Shown here: piece after piece, positions 38,207-46,731 of the stretch | Numbering within the stretch: position 1 is the stretch's first letter | Layout: each line of letters starts with the position of its first letter | Assembly (NCBI RefSeq): GCF_009663775.1 | Contig: NZ_RDBR01000010.1 | Span: 1-48,246 of the forward strand | Length of the DNA: 48,246 bases | Origin: Lactobacillus sp. 0.1XD8-4 | GTDB lineage: Bacteria; Bacillota; Bacilli; Lactobacillales; Lactobacillaceae | Direction: 5' to 3' | Position numbers and translations under genes: made by a program | The notes under the pieces: model-generated | Database searches by the model: none | What the model was told of the DNA's origin: nothing | The model's input: only the letters and a program-made list of their open reading frames with translations

Positions 38207-38495
38207 TTTAATAACCTTTATTATTTCAATTGCCTTTTTAGGCTTAGTAATTTGGGAAAATCGGCTGCATAGTCAGCTAGGTTTTTTAGCCAGTCAGCGT
38301 CCGGATAAGGTTACTAAGGATTTCATAAAAGTAGTTCGCCAAGAACGATGGTTAAACTGGCTATTATGTATTTTAGCGATCATCGTATTTTTAACTACTA
38401 GTCGGTACTCGGTTTTAATCATGAGTATTATTACCATCATTGAGCTATTATTGGTTATGCGAATGGATCGCGTTAAAAATGAAATGATAGAGTAA
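38199..38495 (+). CDS. Small membrane protein, unrecognised
   Basis: A 98-residue protein with an N-terminal membrane segment (about 2-19), a charged middle section (about 20-52) and a hydrophobic pair region (about 53-88) ending KNEMIE. The ATG at 38199 has a GAGGG site five bases upstream; the ATG at 38196 is only two away and was rejected. It overlaps the preceding gene by eight bases. Function unknown; the acidic partner upstream may be its cytoplasmic companion, which is inference. Confidence 0.65.
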   Translation: MNSLITFIISIAFLGLVIWENRLHSQLGFLASQRPDKVTKDFIKVVRQERWLNWLLCILAIIVFLTTSRYSVLIMSIITIIELLLVMRMDRVKNEMIE

Positions 38496-38547
38496 AGCTT
38501 ATTGTAGCAACCTTTCTTATTTGTTTTTTAAGAAATAGTAACGATTA

Positions 38548-38575
38548 TTAAGAACCTCCTAACTATTGCTATACT
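38548..38575 (+). promoter_or_regulatory. Putative promoter of the LysM-NlpC/P60 gene
   Basis: TTAAGA (38548-38553), 16 bases, TATACT (38570-38575) with TGC just before it. It is about 98 bases upstream of the start, so the leader is relatively long; no clear riboswitch was seen in it. Confidence 0.5.
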
Positions 38576-38672
38576 CATTTGAAAAATAATGTTAAAGTTA
38601 GAATTGTGTATTTCACTATTTATTATTGTTTGTTTATTTTGAGGATTTATTTTGGGAGGGTGTTTTATTTAT

Positions 38673-40121
38673 ATGGTAAAAAAAGCACATCATTCAACTA
38701 ATCATCAATCTCGCGGGGTCGTTACCGGAGCAGTTAGTGCTCTTAGCTTATTAGCGGTATCAACGCAAGCTGTTAATGCCGAACAATTAACAGTCAAAGC
38801 GGGCGATACGATGTGGGGGCTTGCAAAACAACATGGCCTATCAGTTAGTGCATTAGAGCAAGCAAACCCATCAGTTAAAAAACTAAGCGATAGTGTTGAC
38901 TTAATTACTGTTGGTCAGCAGTTAACCCTGCCAGCACCACAACATGATGCTAGTGCAGACCTTAACGCTGACGGCAGCTATACAGTTCGACCAGGTGATA
39001 CGTTAAGCTCAATTGCTGATCGTTACAACATCTCTGTTAACCAATTAATGTCTTGGAATAATTTGACTTCTTCAGACTCGCTTTACATTGGTCAACAACT
39101 TAGTGTCACAGGTCCGGTAGCAAATACTGCAACAGCACCTGTACAACAATCACCTGTTGCAACGACAGCTCAACCTGTTGTTAGTGCTGTTCCTGTTGTT
39201 ACGCCGCAATCAGCTGTTGCAAGTCAACAAGCAAGCTCGCAAGCGGCAACTACTACTGCCCAGACACCTGCGGCTTCATCAGTTAATGCTGCTAGTCAAA
39301 CTAGTCCGGTTACAACGGCTAACTCAACTAGTGCTGCTGCTCCTGTATCAGCAACTGATACGCAGAGCACAACAGCTGCTTCGACTGCTGTTGCTGCTGG
39401 ATCAAGTGCCATGGCTTCAACAGCGCCAGTCGCTTCCGCAACTAATAATGCTGCTGCATCACAATCAGCTGCACCAACGACTGTTCAGTATCGTACTCAA
39501 TCTGCTGCTAATACGGTTGCATTGGCAAATAATACAAGTCAAGCTAGCGTAAGCAACAATGCTGCTGCACTATATAGTCAATCGTTTGTTCAAACAGCAC
39601 CGGTAGCGAGTCAAGCTCCACAAGCCCAAACGGCGCCAGCTTCACAAGTTAACACTACTCCACAGAGCGCAGTTCAACAATCAGCTGTAGCTTCTCAGGC
39701 ACAACCGAAACAAGCACCAGCTAGCCAGCCAGCAACAAATGCTAGCCAAGATTTGCAACATGGTTCAGTAGTTAGTCTTGCTACTAAGATTGCTAACTCT
39801 AATAGCGTGCCATATGTATGGGGTGGCGAAAACTTAAGCGGAATGGATTGTTCTGGATTGGTCAAGTATGTTTACGCTAATGCAGAAGGTAAGCAATTAC
39901 CACATTACACTGGCGCACTAGAGAACTGCGTTGACCAACACCCAGTTAGCCAAGCTAAACCAGGTGATCTTTTATTCTGGGGTAACCATGGTTCAACTTA
40001 CCACACGGCTATTTACACTGGTAATAACCAATACGTTGCTGCTGCTAAGCCAGGGACTAATGTTGCTACTTATACGATTAGTCCATACTTTAACCCTAGC
40101 TTTGCTGGGACGGTTAAATAA
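38673..40121 (+). CDS. Secreted LysM and NlpC/P60 peptidoglycan hydrolase
   Basis: A 482-residue exported wall hydrolase. A signal peptide with likely cleavage after A36 (AVNA/EQ) is followed by two LysM repeats (about 38-83 and 98-143) that bind glycan. A long linker (about 150-375) made of A, S, T, Q, V and N follows. The C-terminal NlpC/P60 domain has catalytic C393 (MDCSGL) and H444 (YHTAIYTG); it should cleave peptide stems. The third catalytic position, often histidine in an IHAP-like context, reads VAAAKPG. The ATG at 38673 is 12 bases after GGGAGGG, a rather long gap; an upstream TTG overlaps that site. Confidence 0.92.
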   Translation: MVKKAHHSTNHQSRGVVTGAVSALSLLAVSTQAVNAEQLTVKAGDTMWGLAKQHGLSVSALEQANPSVKKLSDSVDLITVGQQLTLPAPQHDASADLNADGSYTVRPGDTLSSIADRYNISVNQLMSWNNLTSSDSLYIGQQLSVTGPVANTATAPVQQSPVATTAQPVVSAVPVVTPQSAVASQQASSQAATTTAQTPAASSVNAASQTSPVTTANSTSAAAPVSATDTQSTTAASTAVAAGSSAMASTAPVASATNNAAASQSAAPTTVQYRTQSAANTVALANNTSQASVSNNAAALYSQSFVQTAPVASQAPQAQTAPASQVNTTPQSAVQQSAVASQAQPKQAPASQPATNASQDLQHGSVVSLATKIANSNSVPYVWGGENLSGMDCSGLVKYVYANAEGKQLPHYTGALENCVDQHPVSQAKPGDLLFWGNHGSTYHTAIYTGNNQYVAAAKPGTNVATYTISPYFNPSFAGTVK

Positions 40122-40182
40122 TTCAAATAGATTTATGAGAGCTTTTTCATGAGATGGTAACAAAGATGTAACTAAAAAAGGG

Positions 40183-40211
40183 TTAACATTTGTGGCTGTC
40201 CGTGTTATCTT
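40183..40211 (+). promoter_or_regulatory. Putative promoter of small gene at 40273
   Basis: TTAACA (40183-40188), 17 bases, TATCTT (40206-40211), with TGT before the -10. It lies 62 bases before the ATG. Confidence 0.55.
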
Positions 40212-40272
40212 ACTTGTATTGCAATTCCAGTATTGCTCTAAAATATTTCACATTTATTGGGGAGTGTTAAAT

Positions 40273-40476
40273 ATGAGTAACAAACATGAAATTGAAGAAG
40301 ACTTGTATCGTGCTCAATCACGGTTGGATGACCTATGTAAGCATGAAGCCCAGACAAGTACGGGGTCGCAGACTGTTACGATTCAACCACAACATGGTGA
40401 AGAGATGCAATCTTTACGTGAAGAGTGCAGTCAATTGCGGATTATTTTAGAAGCGATGGAAGCTTCAGAAGATTAG
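40273..40476 (+). CDS. Small coiled-coil-like protein, unrecognised
   Basis: A 67-residue soluble protein. The two ends have helical heptad character (IEEDLYRAQSRLDDL and MQSLREECSQLRIILEAME) separated by a polar T/S/Q segment. No known family was recognised. The ATG at 40273 follows GGGGAGTG; upstream in-frame codons precede that site. It has its own promoter and ends just before a strong bidirectional terminator, so it is a single-gene unit. Function unknown. Confidence 0.6.
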   Translation: MSNKHEIEEDLYRAQSRLDDLCKHEAQTSTGSQTVTIQPQHGEEMQSLREECSQLRIILEAMEASED

Positions 40477-40494
40477 TTTAATTTTAATAAAAAA

Positions 40495-40545
40495 TAAAGG
40501 TTGATAATAAGCAAATATCCTAAGTTGCTTATTATCAACCTTTTT
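40495..40545. terminator. Strong bidirectional terminator
   Basis: AAGGTTGATAATAAGCAA (40497-40514) pairs perfectly with TTGCTTATTATCAACCTT (40525-40542) over 18 bp with a 10-base loop. T runs occur in both directions. It separates the small gene from the convergent lipid kinase. Confidence 0.9.
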
Positions 40546-41491
40546 ATGATTCTCTTGTTTGCCAAATAGGGTATTGTGTAACATCAAGGGCGATATCAAT
40601 AAAACGATTGCCCATTTCTTCCCCATCCGTCTGACTAAACTCTAGTGAGGTGGTCGTAATATGAAGATTATCTCCTTGAAAGTGATGTGCAAATTTTGAC
40701 TGGTCTAGTTTCCCCCGGGCTAACTGGAGCAGTTGCCAAGTTGTCATAGGCCAGTTTTTACGTTCGGCGACCACTAGTTCAAATGATGGCTTTGCAAGAG
40801 AGGCGTGGGGAGCCACTCGGAAACCGCCACCAATAAATGGGTGGTTACTTGCAATTGCAATATAAGCCTTAGGGAAAATAAAACGCTCATGCCCACATTG
40901 AATCATTATTGCAAATGGTTCTTGGTCATACATGACCCCTAAAGCTTTTTGTAAGTAAGTAAAGCGCCCGATGTGGTTCTTTTTATGCCGTATCTTAAAA
41001 GTGTTTGCACGACTAACAATAGCAGCATCAAAGCCGATACCAATGTTATTTAGGAAATACCCATCTTCTCCCCGAATAGCTTCATGATAATGACCGATAT
41101 TGATCATTTGTGGTTTGTCAGCAGTTAAGATCTGGTTTAATGCTGTGTGGGGATGTAAGGAGATGCCATAGCCCCGGGCAAAATCATTGCCAGTACCAGC
41201 CGGAATGTAGCCAACTGCAAGCGGTGTCTTTCCTAGGTGTTTGGCAGCCTTCATTAAGCCATTGACAACTTGGTGGAGTGTTCCATCACCGCCAATTGCA
41301 ATTACGACTGTTGATTCGGCTGAATGAGACTGGGCAATTTGCTTAGCAAGGTATTCGCCATGGTTGGGGTATTTAGTAGTTTCAAAATGATAATCAATTT
41401 GTTGCTGGTCTAAATATGGCTTAATTGTGGACCATGCCTTTTCAGCATTGCCATTACCAGCGTGACGGTTGAGGATGATTGAATAGTTCAT
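40544..41491 (-). CDS. Diacylglycerol/lipid kinase family protein
   Basis: A 315-residue member of the DAGK catalytic superfamily. The nucleotide-binding GGDGTLHQV segment and the PAGTGNDFARG motif are present, with an N-terminal IILNRHAGNG start and the PFIGGGFRV region. Such enzymes recycle diacylglycerol to phosphatidate, for example during teichoic acid synthesis; the exact lipid is inferred. The ATG at 41491 follows AAGGAGGA; the longer in-frame start at 41524 precedes that site and was rejected. Confidence 0.9.
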   Translation of the reverse strand: MNYSIILNRHAGNGNAEKAWSTIKPYLDQQQIDYHFETTKYPNHGEYLAKQIAQSHSAESTVVIAIGGDGTLHQVVNGLMKAAKHLGKTPLAVGYIPAGTGNDFARGYGISLHPHTALNQILTADKPQMINIGHYHEAIRGEDGYFLNNIGIGFDAAIVSRANTFKIRHKKNHIGRFTYLQKALGVMYDQEPFAIMIQCGHERFIFPKAYIAIASNHPFIGGGFRVAPHASLAKPSFELVVAERKNWPMTTWQLLQLARGKLDQSKFAHHFQGDNLHITTTSLEFSQTDGEEMGNRFIDIALDVTQYPIWQTRES

Positions 41492-41519
41492 CAATGTTCC
41501 TCCTTGTAAAATGCTAAAA

Positions 41520-41562
41520 AGCAAAAAATGAGGCTGAGGAAAAAGAAATTTTCTCAGCCTCT
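41520..41562 (-). terminator. Terminator of rpoY
   Basis: On the minus strand GAGGCTGAG and CTCAGCCTC (41530-41538 and 41553-41561) pair, with inner A/T pairs, and are followed by a T-rich run. It stands between rpoY and the lipid kinase, so the two are probably separate units. Confidence 0.8.
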
Positions 41563-41577
41563 GTTAATGATTAAAGA

Positions 41578-41790
41578 TTAAAACGTCGTCAACTTAAAGT
41601 TAGGGTTCTGCTTTTCGTAAGCAAGAGCTTTATCATCAAGTTGTTCTACAAATTCGATGTTATAATCAGTGTTTTGTTCAACCATTAAGAGTGCCTGAGC
41701 TTCAGAATCAGCTTCAAGGTATAATGATTGGGTATTTTCGCGAACTGGACGCTTAGTCTTGTCAGCTTGGTAGTATACTTTAAAAGTCAT
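41578..41790 (-). CDS. rpoY: RNA polymerase epsilon subunit RpoY
   Basis: A 70-residue protein (formerly DUF1447, YkzG) that begins MTFKVYYQADKTKRPVRENT and contains SLYLEADSE and YNIEFVEQLDDKALAYE, aligning well from memory with Bacillus RpoY. It binds the core RNA polymerase near the beta-prime jaw and is common in Firmicutes. The ATG follows AAGGAG by 11 bases. In Bacillus it precedes rnjA; here a terminator follows it and no RNase J gene lies downstream. Confidence 0.88.
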   Translation of the reverse strand: MTFKVYYQADKTKRPVRENTQSLYLEADSEAQALLMVEQNTDYNIEFVEQLDDKALAYEKQNPNFKLTTF

Positions 41791-41864
41791 ACTGTTAAAA
41801 ACTCCTTAATTAAAGATATTATGCAGTAATTTACTCTATTTATTCTATCACATATGATCTAAAG

Positions 41865-41893
41865 TGTCCTAAATTTTCCTAACATGGTATTAT
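41865..41893 (+). promoter_or_regulatory. Putative promoter of gene at 41927
   Basis: An extended -10 (TGG followed by TATTAT, 41888-41893) with a poor -35 (TGTCCT, 41865-41870). It lies 33 bases before the ATG. The rpoY promoter, on the other strand, is in the same gap but was not resolved. Confidence 0.4.
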
Positions 41894-41926
41894 TAAATAA
41901 AGGTAAAGGGCAAAGAGGTGTTGGAT

Positions 41927-42403
41927 ATGGGCCTATTTTTTATATGCATCTTAGCGGCAGTAATCGTTATTATCCTTTATTTAGCGATCCACCGGCTGCT
42001 CATCAATCGTGCAACGATGATGGTGCGAAACAAGGCGCAAGAAGTAACGGATTTTGCAGTAAATGATTGTTTAAAGTCATTACTATCGTGGGAACGGACG
42101 CTTTCATCTCAGATTGTTGCGGATGTATGGGGGAAAGGTGTCTTAGCATTTGAATATCATTTTGATTACCGAAAAGCGGGAATTAGTCTTGATGATTTTA
42201 CCGAAGAAAAATTAGCAACAAGATTAGACGAATACGCTAAGCAGCATCAGCTCCAAATAGCACCAAAAGCAGCCAAGGCATTTGTGATTACTGACTGGTG
42301 GACATACGAAGGAATCTTGCATATTGATGTTGCCTACTTAGTCAATGAAGCGACTGTTGAATATATTGATGATTTAAAACGATTAAAGCATGATAGTAAG
42401 TGA
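41927..42403 (+). CDS. Membrane-anchored protein, unrecognised
   Basis: A 158-residue protein with one N-terminal membrane segment (about 2-21) and a cytoplasmic-sized soluble part of mixed character (VADVWGKGVLAFEYHFDYRKAG, FVITDWWTYEGILHIDVAYLV). The latter looks like a small alpha/beta domain, with no catalytic motif recognised. The ATG at 41927 follows GAGGTG; a GTG at 41918 overlaps that site and was rejected. Its neighbours are rpoY and def, both basic gene-expression functions, but no role can be given. Confidence 0.65.
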   Translation: MGLFFICILAAVIVIILYLAIHRLLINRATMMVRNKAQEVTDFAVNDCLKSLLSWERTLSSQIVADVWGKGVLAFEYHFDYRKAGISLDDFTEEKLATRLDEYAKQHQLQIAPKAAKAFVITDWWTYEGILHIDVAYLVNEATVEYIDDLKRLKHDSK

Positions 42404-42438
42404 AAACGACGACTAGTAAATTCTAGCCGCCGTTTTTT
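42403..42438 (+). terminator. Terminator between 41927 gene and def
   Basis: AAAACGACGACTAG pairs with CTAGCCGCCGTTTT with two A-C mismatches, then T residues. It ends the plus-strand gene before the convergent def. Confidence 0.7.
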
Positions 42439-42453
42439 AATCTCTGAAGTATT

Positions 42454-43014
42454 TTAGCTAATCATAACAGTATCAGCAGGAGCTTCAAATGGATTTTCTT
42501 TATTAATATGGTCGTAGAAAAGGACGCCATGTAAGTGATCGATTTCATGTTGACAAACAATTGCTGGATAATGCTTCAAGCGTACTTTATGTGTTTTACC
42601 GTTAACATCTTGGTAACGGAGGGTAATCCGATCGTGACGCGGCACATATCCGGGAACATCTTTATCAACAGAAAGGCATCCTTCTCCTTCTGTTAAAGCT
42701 CCATACTGAACTGATTCGCTAACGATAACTGGGTTAATGATGACGTCCTTAAATAATGGTTCACCGTCTTCGTCAGGGGAAGGGACTAGCACGGCTGCCA
42801 TTTGCTTGGAAACGCCAACTTGTGGGGCAGCAAGGCCGACCCCCGCCCGTAATTTATATTTTTCGCATAATTCAGGGTCTTGACTGACCTCTAAGTATTT
42901 CATCATTTCTTTAGCTAACTGTTGGTCCTCATCAGAGAGGGGAAACGAGACCTCAGCTGCCCGTTTGCGCAAAACAGGGTTACCATCACGGGTAATATCT
43001 TTCATTAAATACAT
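42454..43014 (-). CDS. def: Peptide deformylase
   Basis: A 186-residue metalloenzyme that removes formyl from nascent N-termini. The three motifs are present: GVGLAAPQ (58-65), EGCLS (C113) and HEIDH (H156, E157, H160). Length and an insertion before the first motif fit the Gram-positive type 2 enzymes. The start at 43014 (ATG) follows GGAGG by 11 bases; a second ATG at 43005 would be 20 away and was rejected. It is convergent with the 41927 gene and divergent from pdhA. Confidence 0.95.
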   Translation of the reverse strand: MYLMKDITRDGNPVLRKRAAEVSFPLSDEDQQLAKEMMKYLEVSQDPELCEKYKLRAGVGLAAPQVGVSKQMAAVLVPSPDEDGEPLFKDVIINPVIVSESVQYGALTEGEGCLSVDKDVPGYVPRHDRITLRYQDVNGKTHKVRLKHYPAIVCQHEIDHLHGVLFYDHINKENPFEAPADTVMIS

Positions 43015-43119
43015 TACTCACTATGCCTCCAATAAAAATTTCAATTATATTATAGTCTATCATAACTATTTAAAATTGCTAATGTTGATAATTCAGTGGT
43101 AAATAACCACAATTTTATT

Positions 43120-43133
43120 AGAAAGCGTTTACT
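43120..43133 (+). promoter_or_regulatory. cre-like site upstream of pdhA
   Basis: AGAAAGCGTTTACT matches the CcpA consensus TGWAARCGYTWNCW at 13 of 14 positions, the first base being the exception. It is about 50 bases upstream of the pdhA -35. Consensus match; binding is inferred. Confidence 0.55.
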
Positions 43134-43172
43134 TTGAATGTAAAACTTCGACATTTTTCAAGATTAAGTTTA

Positions 43173-43186
43173 TGAAAGCGCTTGTA
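43173..43186 (+). promoter_or_regulatory. cre-like site over pdhA -35
   Basis: TGAAAGCGCTTGTA matches TGWAARCGYTWNCW at 13 of 14 positions (a T replaces the C at position 13). It overlaps the putative -35 by five bases, a position that normally gives CcpA repression. Confidence 0.65.
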
Positions 43187-43209
43187 TTATTTAATCAATC
43201 AGTTATACT
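43182..43209 (+). promoter_or_regulatory. Putative pdhA promoter
   Basis: TTGTAT (43182-43187), 16 bases, TATACT (43204-43209). It lies 62 bases before the pdhA start. A weaker cre-like match (11 of 14) begins at 43223. Confidence 0.6.
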
Positions 43210-43270
43210 ATAAATGTAGGTAGGCAATCGCTTACATGATGTTAATTGGATTTGGAAAGGAATGTTGAAT

Positions 43271-44377
43271 ATGGCCAATACCAAAGCTGTCAATTTCGCT
43301 GAGATTAAAGCCAATGAAGGGGCTCCATATGCTAAGCCTGTACAAATTCTTGATAATGACGGAAATGTTGTTAACAAGGACTTAATGGCTAATTTCAGTG
43401 ATGACTTATTAGTTGACTTAATGAAGAAAATGGTTTGGGAACGTGCCTTGCATGAACAGACAATGAGTTTTTCAAAACAAGGGCGGTTAGGTTTCTACGC
43501 TCCGACATGGGGTGAAGAGGCATCAGAAATGGGAACCGCGGCTGCTTTTAAGAAGCAGGATTTTCTCTTCCCAGCATATCGTGATTTGCCACAATTAATT
43601 CAACATGGAGCAACTGTTGCTCAAATGTACTTATGGTCAAAGGGACACATCAAGGGTAATCTTTTTGATGCACGTGCTCTTCGTCCACAAATTATTATTG
43701 GGGCCCAAATGGTTGAAATGGCTGGGGGTGCCCTTGGAATTAAGAAGAATGGTGAAAAAGATACTGTTGCTTACGCCTATACTGGTGAAGGTGGTAGTTC
43801 ACAAGGTGATACTTATGAAGGAATGAACTTTGCCGGGGCATTCCAAGCTCCTGCTGTCTTTATCATTCAAAATAATGGCTGGGCTATTTCATTCCCACGT
43901 AAGCTTCAAACAGAAGCTCAAACAATCGCGCAAAAGGGTGTTGCTGCGGGAATCCCCGGTGTACAAGTTGACGGAATGGATGTTCTTGCTTGTTATGAAG
44001 TTGCTAAAGAAGCACGTGAATTTGCAGCTGCTGGCAATGGTCCAGTCTTAATTGAAACCTTAACATACCGGTTTGGGGCTCACAGTTCAGCTGGTGATGA
44101 TCCTAGTCGTTACCGGACTGATGAAGAAACTAAGCCATGGTTTGATAAAGATCCACTAATTCGTCTCCGCAAATACTTGACTAAGAATGGTCTTTGGTCT
44201 GAAGAAGAAGAACAAAAGTACGTGGATGAATGCAAGCAAAGCTTTAAAGAAGCAATGAAGGAAGCTGACTCAGTAGAACCCGAAAAAGTTAGCGATATGT
44301 TGAAGCGGACATTTGAAGTTCCAACTCCAGACATTAAAGAACAAATTAAGAAGTACGAAGAAAAGGAGTCGAAGTAA
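43271..44377 (+). CDS. pdhA: Pyruvate dehydrogenase E1 alpha subunit
   Basis: A 368-residue thiamine diphosphate-dependent E1 alpha subunit that decarboxylates pyruvate with PdhB. The TPP-binding region runs from GEGGSSQGDTYEGMN to IIQNNGW, and the phosphorylation-loop-like RFGAHSSAGDDPSRYR is present. Length is normal for the Gram-positive family. The ATG at 43271 is 10 bases after GAAAGG; the ATG at 43262 is adjacent to that site and was rejected. It starts the pdhABCD operon and is followed by pdhB after two bases. Confidence 0.95.
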   Translation: MANTKAVNFAEIKANEGAPYAKPVQILDNDGNVVNKDLMANFSDDLLVDLMKKMVWERALHEQTMSFSKQGRLGFYAPTWGEEASEMGTAAAFKKQDFLFPAYRDLPQLIQHGATVAQMYLWSKGHIKGNLFDARALRPQIIIGAQMVEMAGGALGIKKNGEKDTVAYAYTGEGGSSQGDTYEGMNFAGAFQAPAVFIIQNNGWAISFPRKLQTEAQTIAQKGVAAGIPGVQVDGMDVLACYEVAKEAREFAAAGNGPVLIETLTYRFGAHSSAGDDPSRYRTDEETKPWFDKDPLIRLRKYLTKNGLWSEEEEQKYVDECKQSFKEAMKEADSVEPEKVSDMLKRTFEVPTPDIKEQIKKYEEKESK

Positions 44378-44379
44378 TC

Positions 44380-45357
44380 ATGGCTAAAAAGACTTATATC
44401 AAAGCTATTACTGAAGGTATTGACATCGCTTTAGCCGAAGATCCTAAGACTTTAGTATTCGGTGAAGACGTTGGTAAAAACGGTGGGGTTTTCCGGGCAA
44501 CTAACGGTTTGCAAGAAAAGTACGGTGTTGACCGTGTATTTAGTACCCCTCTTGCCGAATCTGGTATTTTAGGAATGTCAATTGGTTTAGCGGCTACTGG
44601 CTGGCGTCCAGTTCCTGAAATTCAATTTATGGGCTTTACTTTTGAAGCAATGGACTCGATCGCAGCTCAAATGTCACGGATGCGTTTCCAATACAATGGT
44701 ACTAAGCATGCCCCAATTACAATCCGGACTCCATATGGTGGAGGAACTCACACTGCTGAATTGCACGGGGATGACCTTGAAAACTTCTTTGTTGGAATTC
44801 CAGGATTGCGGGTAGTCGCACCAAGTTCAGCATATGATGCTAAGGGGTTAATTATTTCAGCAATCGAAAACAATGATCCTGTGCTCTTCCTCGAAAACCT
44901 TCGTCTGTACCGTTCCGTTAAGGGTGAAGTACCTGATGATAAGTACACTGTTCCGTTGGACAAGGCAAATGTTGTTCAAGAAGGAACAGACGTTACTATC
45001 ATTGCTTATGGTGGTGAAGTTTCTGAAGCGCAAAAGGCAGCTGAGAAGTTAGCAAAAGATAATATTTCAGCTGAGGTTATTGATTTGCGTTCACTTTATC
45101 CAATTGATACTGATACTATCTTTGAGTCACTTAAGAAGACTCACCGGGTAGTAATCGCACAAGAAGCACAAAAGATGGCTGGGGTTGGTGCACAGGTTGC
45201 ATCTGCTATTTCAGAAGGTGCAATCATGTACCTTGATGCTCCAGTTACACGGGTCGCAGCTCCTAACTCAGTTTACCCATTCCCACAAGCCGAAAATGTA
45301 TGGCTTCCAGGAGCACGTGAAATTGAGGATGCCGCACGCGAAGTAGTTAATTACTAG
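44380..45357 (+). CDS. pdhB: Pyruvate dehydrogenase E1 beta subunit
   Basis: A 325-residue transketolase-like subunit forming the E1 heterotetramer with PdhA. Typical segments are the VFGEDVGKNGGVFRAT start, TPLAESGILG with the TPP-contact glutamate, and VIDLRSLYPIDTDTI in the C-terminal domain. The length is normal. It starts two bases after the pdhA stop with an AAAGGAG site inside pdhA, and pdhC follows after 33 bases. Confidence 0.96.
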   Translation: MAKKTYIKAITEGIDIALAEDPKTLVFGEDVGKNGGVFRATNGLQEKYGVDRVFSTPLAESGILGMSIGLAATGWRPVPEIQFMGFTFEAMDSIAAQMSRMRFQYNGTKHAPITIRTPYGGGTHTAELHGDDLENFFVGIPGLRVVAPSSAYDAKGLIISAIENNDPVLFLENLRLYRSVKGEVPDDKYTVPLDKANVVQEGTDVTIIAYGGEVSEAQKAAEKLAKDNISAEVIDLRSLYPIDTDTIFESLKKTHRVVIAQEAQKMAGVGAQVASAISEGAIMYLDAPVTRVAAPNSVYPFPQAENVWLPGAREIEDAAREVVNY

Positions 45358-45390
45358 CAATGCGTGGAGTAGAAAGGAAGTTAATACGAT

Positions 45391-46725
45391 ATGGCATATA
45401 TTTTTAGACTACCAGAAATGGGTGAAGGTTTAACTGAAGGTGACGTTGCTTCTTGGCTTGTTAAAGAAGGCGACGCGATTAAGGCTGACGATGCTTTAAT
45501 TGAAATCCAAACTGATAAATCAACTACCCAATTAGTTTCACCAGTTGATGGGACCGTTACAAAGCTCTTTGTGAATGAAGACGATCACGTTGAAAAGGGT
45601 GATAAGCTTGCCGAAATTGATGATGGCAAGGCAGGTACAAGCACTAATGTTGAAGTAGAAGGCGAAGATAATACTGATAGTAGCGATTCCTCTGCTAATG
45701 AAGCAGAAACAGCTACCCCGGTTAAGGATGAAGAAGCAAGTGCTGCGCCAGCTAAGGGAGGAGTTGCCCCGCTCGCAGAACCAAATAAGCTTGTGATGGC
45801 AATGCCTTCTGTGCGGCAATATGCTCGTGATAAGGGCGTTGATATTTCACTTGTTCAACCAAGTGGTAACCATGGACAAGTGCTAAAGGCTGATATTGAC
45901 AACTTTAACGGCGCTGCTGCTAGTGCTCCTGCGTCAACAGCGGCTACATCTGCTGCTCCAGCTGCCGCCAGTGCTCCTAAGGCGCAAAATACGATTAAAC
46001 CTTATAAGGGTGCCGGTGAAGATGCTGAAACTCGTGAGCCATTATCAAATATGCGTAAGATTATTGCTAAGAATATGCGTGATTCTGTCGACATTAGCCC
46101 AATGGTAACATTATTTGATGATGTTGAAGTTTCTAAGTTAATGGCTCAACGTAAGAAATACAAGGCTGTGGCTGCAGAACAAGGTATCCACTTGACTTTC
46201 TTACCATATGTTGTTAAAGCATTAGTTGCAACAATGAAGAAGTTCCCAGAACTGAACTGTTCAATTGATGATGCTGCACAAGAACTTGTTCAAAAGCATT
46301 ACTACAATATTGGGATTGCAACCAATACTGACCATGGCCTCTACAACCCTAACATCAAGGATGCTGATAAGAAGGGTATGTTTGAAATTGCAAAAGAAAT
46401 TGCTGATAATGCTCAGGCTGCTGAGGACAATAAGCTTAGCCCATCTTCAATGGCAGGCGGCTGCATGACTATTTCTAATATTGGATCAATGCGTGGTAAG
46501 TGGTTCACCCCAATTATTAACCAACCAGAAGTTGCTATTTTAGGTGTTGGCACAATTGCTACTGAACCAATTGTTAATGAACAAGGTGAAATTGTTGTTG
46601 GCCATATGATGAAATTATCATTGACAGTTGATCACCGTTTGATTGATGGTGGATTAGCACAAAACGCAATGAACTACCTAAAGCGGATGCTTCATGATCC
46701 AGAATTAATTATGATGGAGGGCTAG
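45391..46725 (+). CDS. pdhC: Dihydrolipoamide acetyltransferase (PDH E2)
   Basis: A 444-residue core subunit that passes acetyl groups from E1 to CoA. One lipoyl domain (1-80) with lipoyl-lysine K43 (TDKST) is followed by an acidic S/E/A linker. A peripheral subunit-binding domain (about 136-172) and an A/P/S-rich linker come next, then the catalytic domain. The catalytic DHRLIDG has H415 and D419. Only one lipoyl domain is present, fewer than in some relatives. The ATG follows AAAGGAAG. Confidence 0.95.
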   Translation: MAYIFRLPEMGEGLTEGDVASWLVKEGDAIKADDALIEIQTDKSTTQLVSPVDGTVTKLFVNEDDHVEKGDKLAEIDDGKAGTSTNVEVEGEDNTDSSDSSANEAETATPVKDEEASAAPAKGGVAPLAEPNKLVMAMPSVRQYARDKGVDISLVQPSGNHGQVLKADIDNFNGAAASAPASTAATSAAPAAASAPKAQNTIKPYKGAGEDAETREPLSNMRKIIAKNMRDSVDISPMVTLFDDVEVSKLMAQRKKYKAVAAEQGIHLTFLPYVVKALVATMKKFPELNCSIDDAAQELVQKHYYNIGIATNTDHGLYNPNIKDADKKGMFEIAKEIADNAQAAEDNKLSPSSMAGGCMTISNIGSMRGKWFTPIINQPEVAILGVGTIATEPIVNEQGEIVVGHMMKLSLTVDHRLIDGGLAQNAMNYLKRMLHDPELIMMEG

Positions 46726-46731
46726 TATAGT

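Noticed and set aside
39157-39552. A 131-residue leucine/arginine-rich frame on the plus strand within the hydrolase gene
   Set aside because: It is the +1 shadow of the A/S/T/Q linker; composition is an artefact of frame shift and it has no ribosome binding site.
38673-40121. Repeat-rich, Q/A/S/T-coded stretch as a possible mobile or CRISPR-like repeat array
   Set aside because: The repetition is low-complexity protein linker in one continuous frame; there are no equal-length direct repeats with unique spacers.
43223-43236. Third cre-like site before pdhA
   Set aside because: Only 11 of 14 positions match and it is downstream of the promoter; listed only as weak support.
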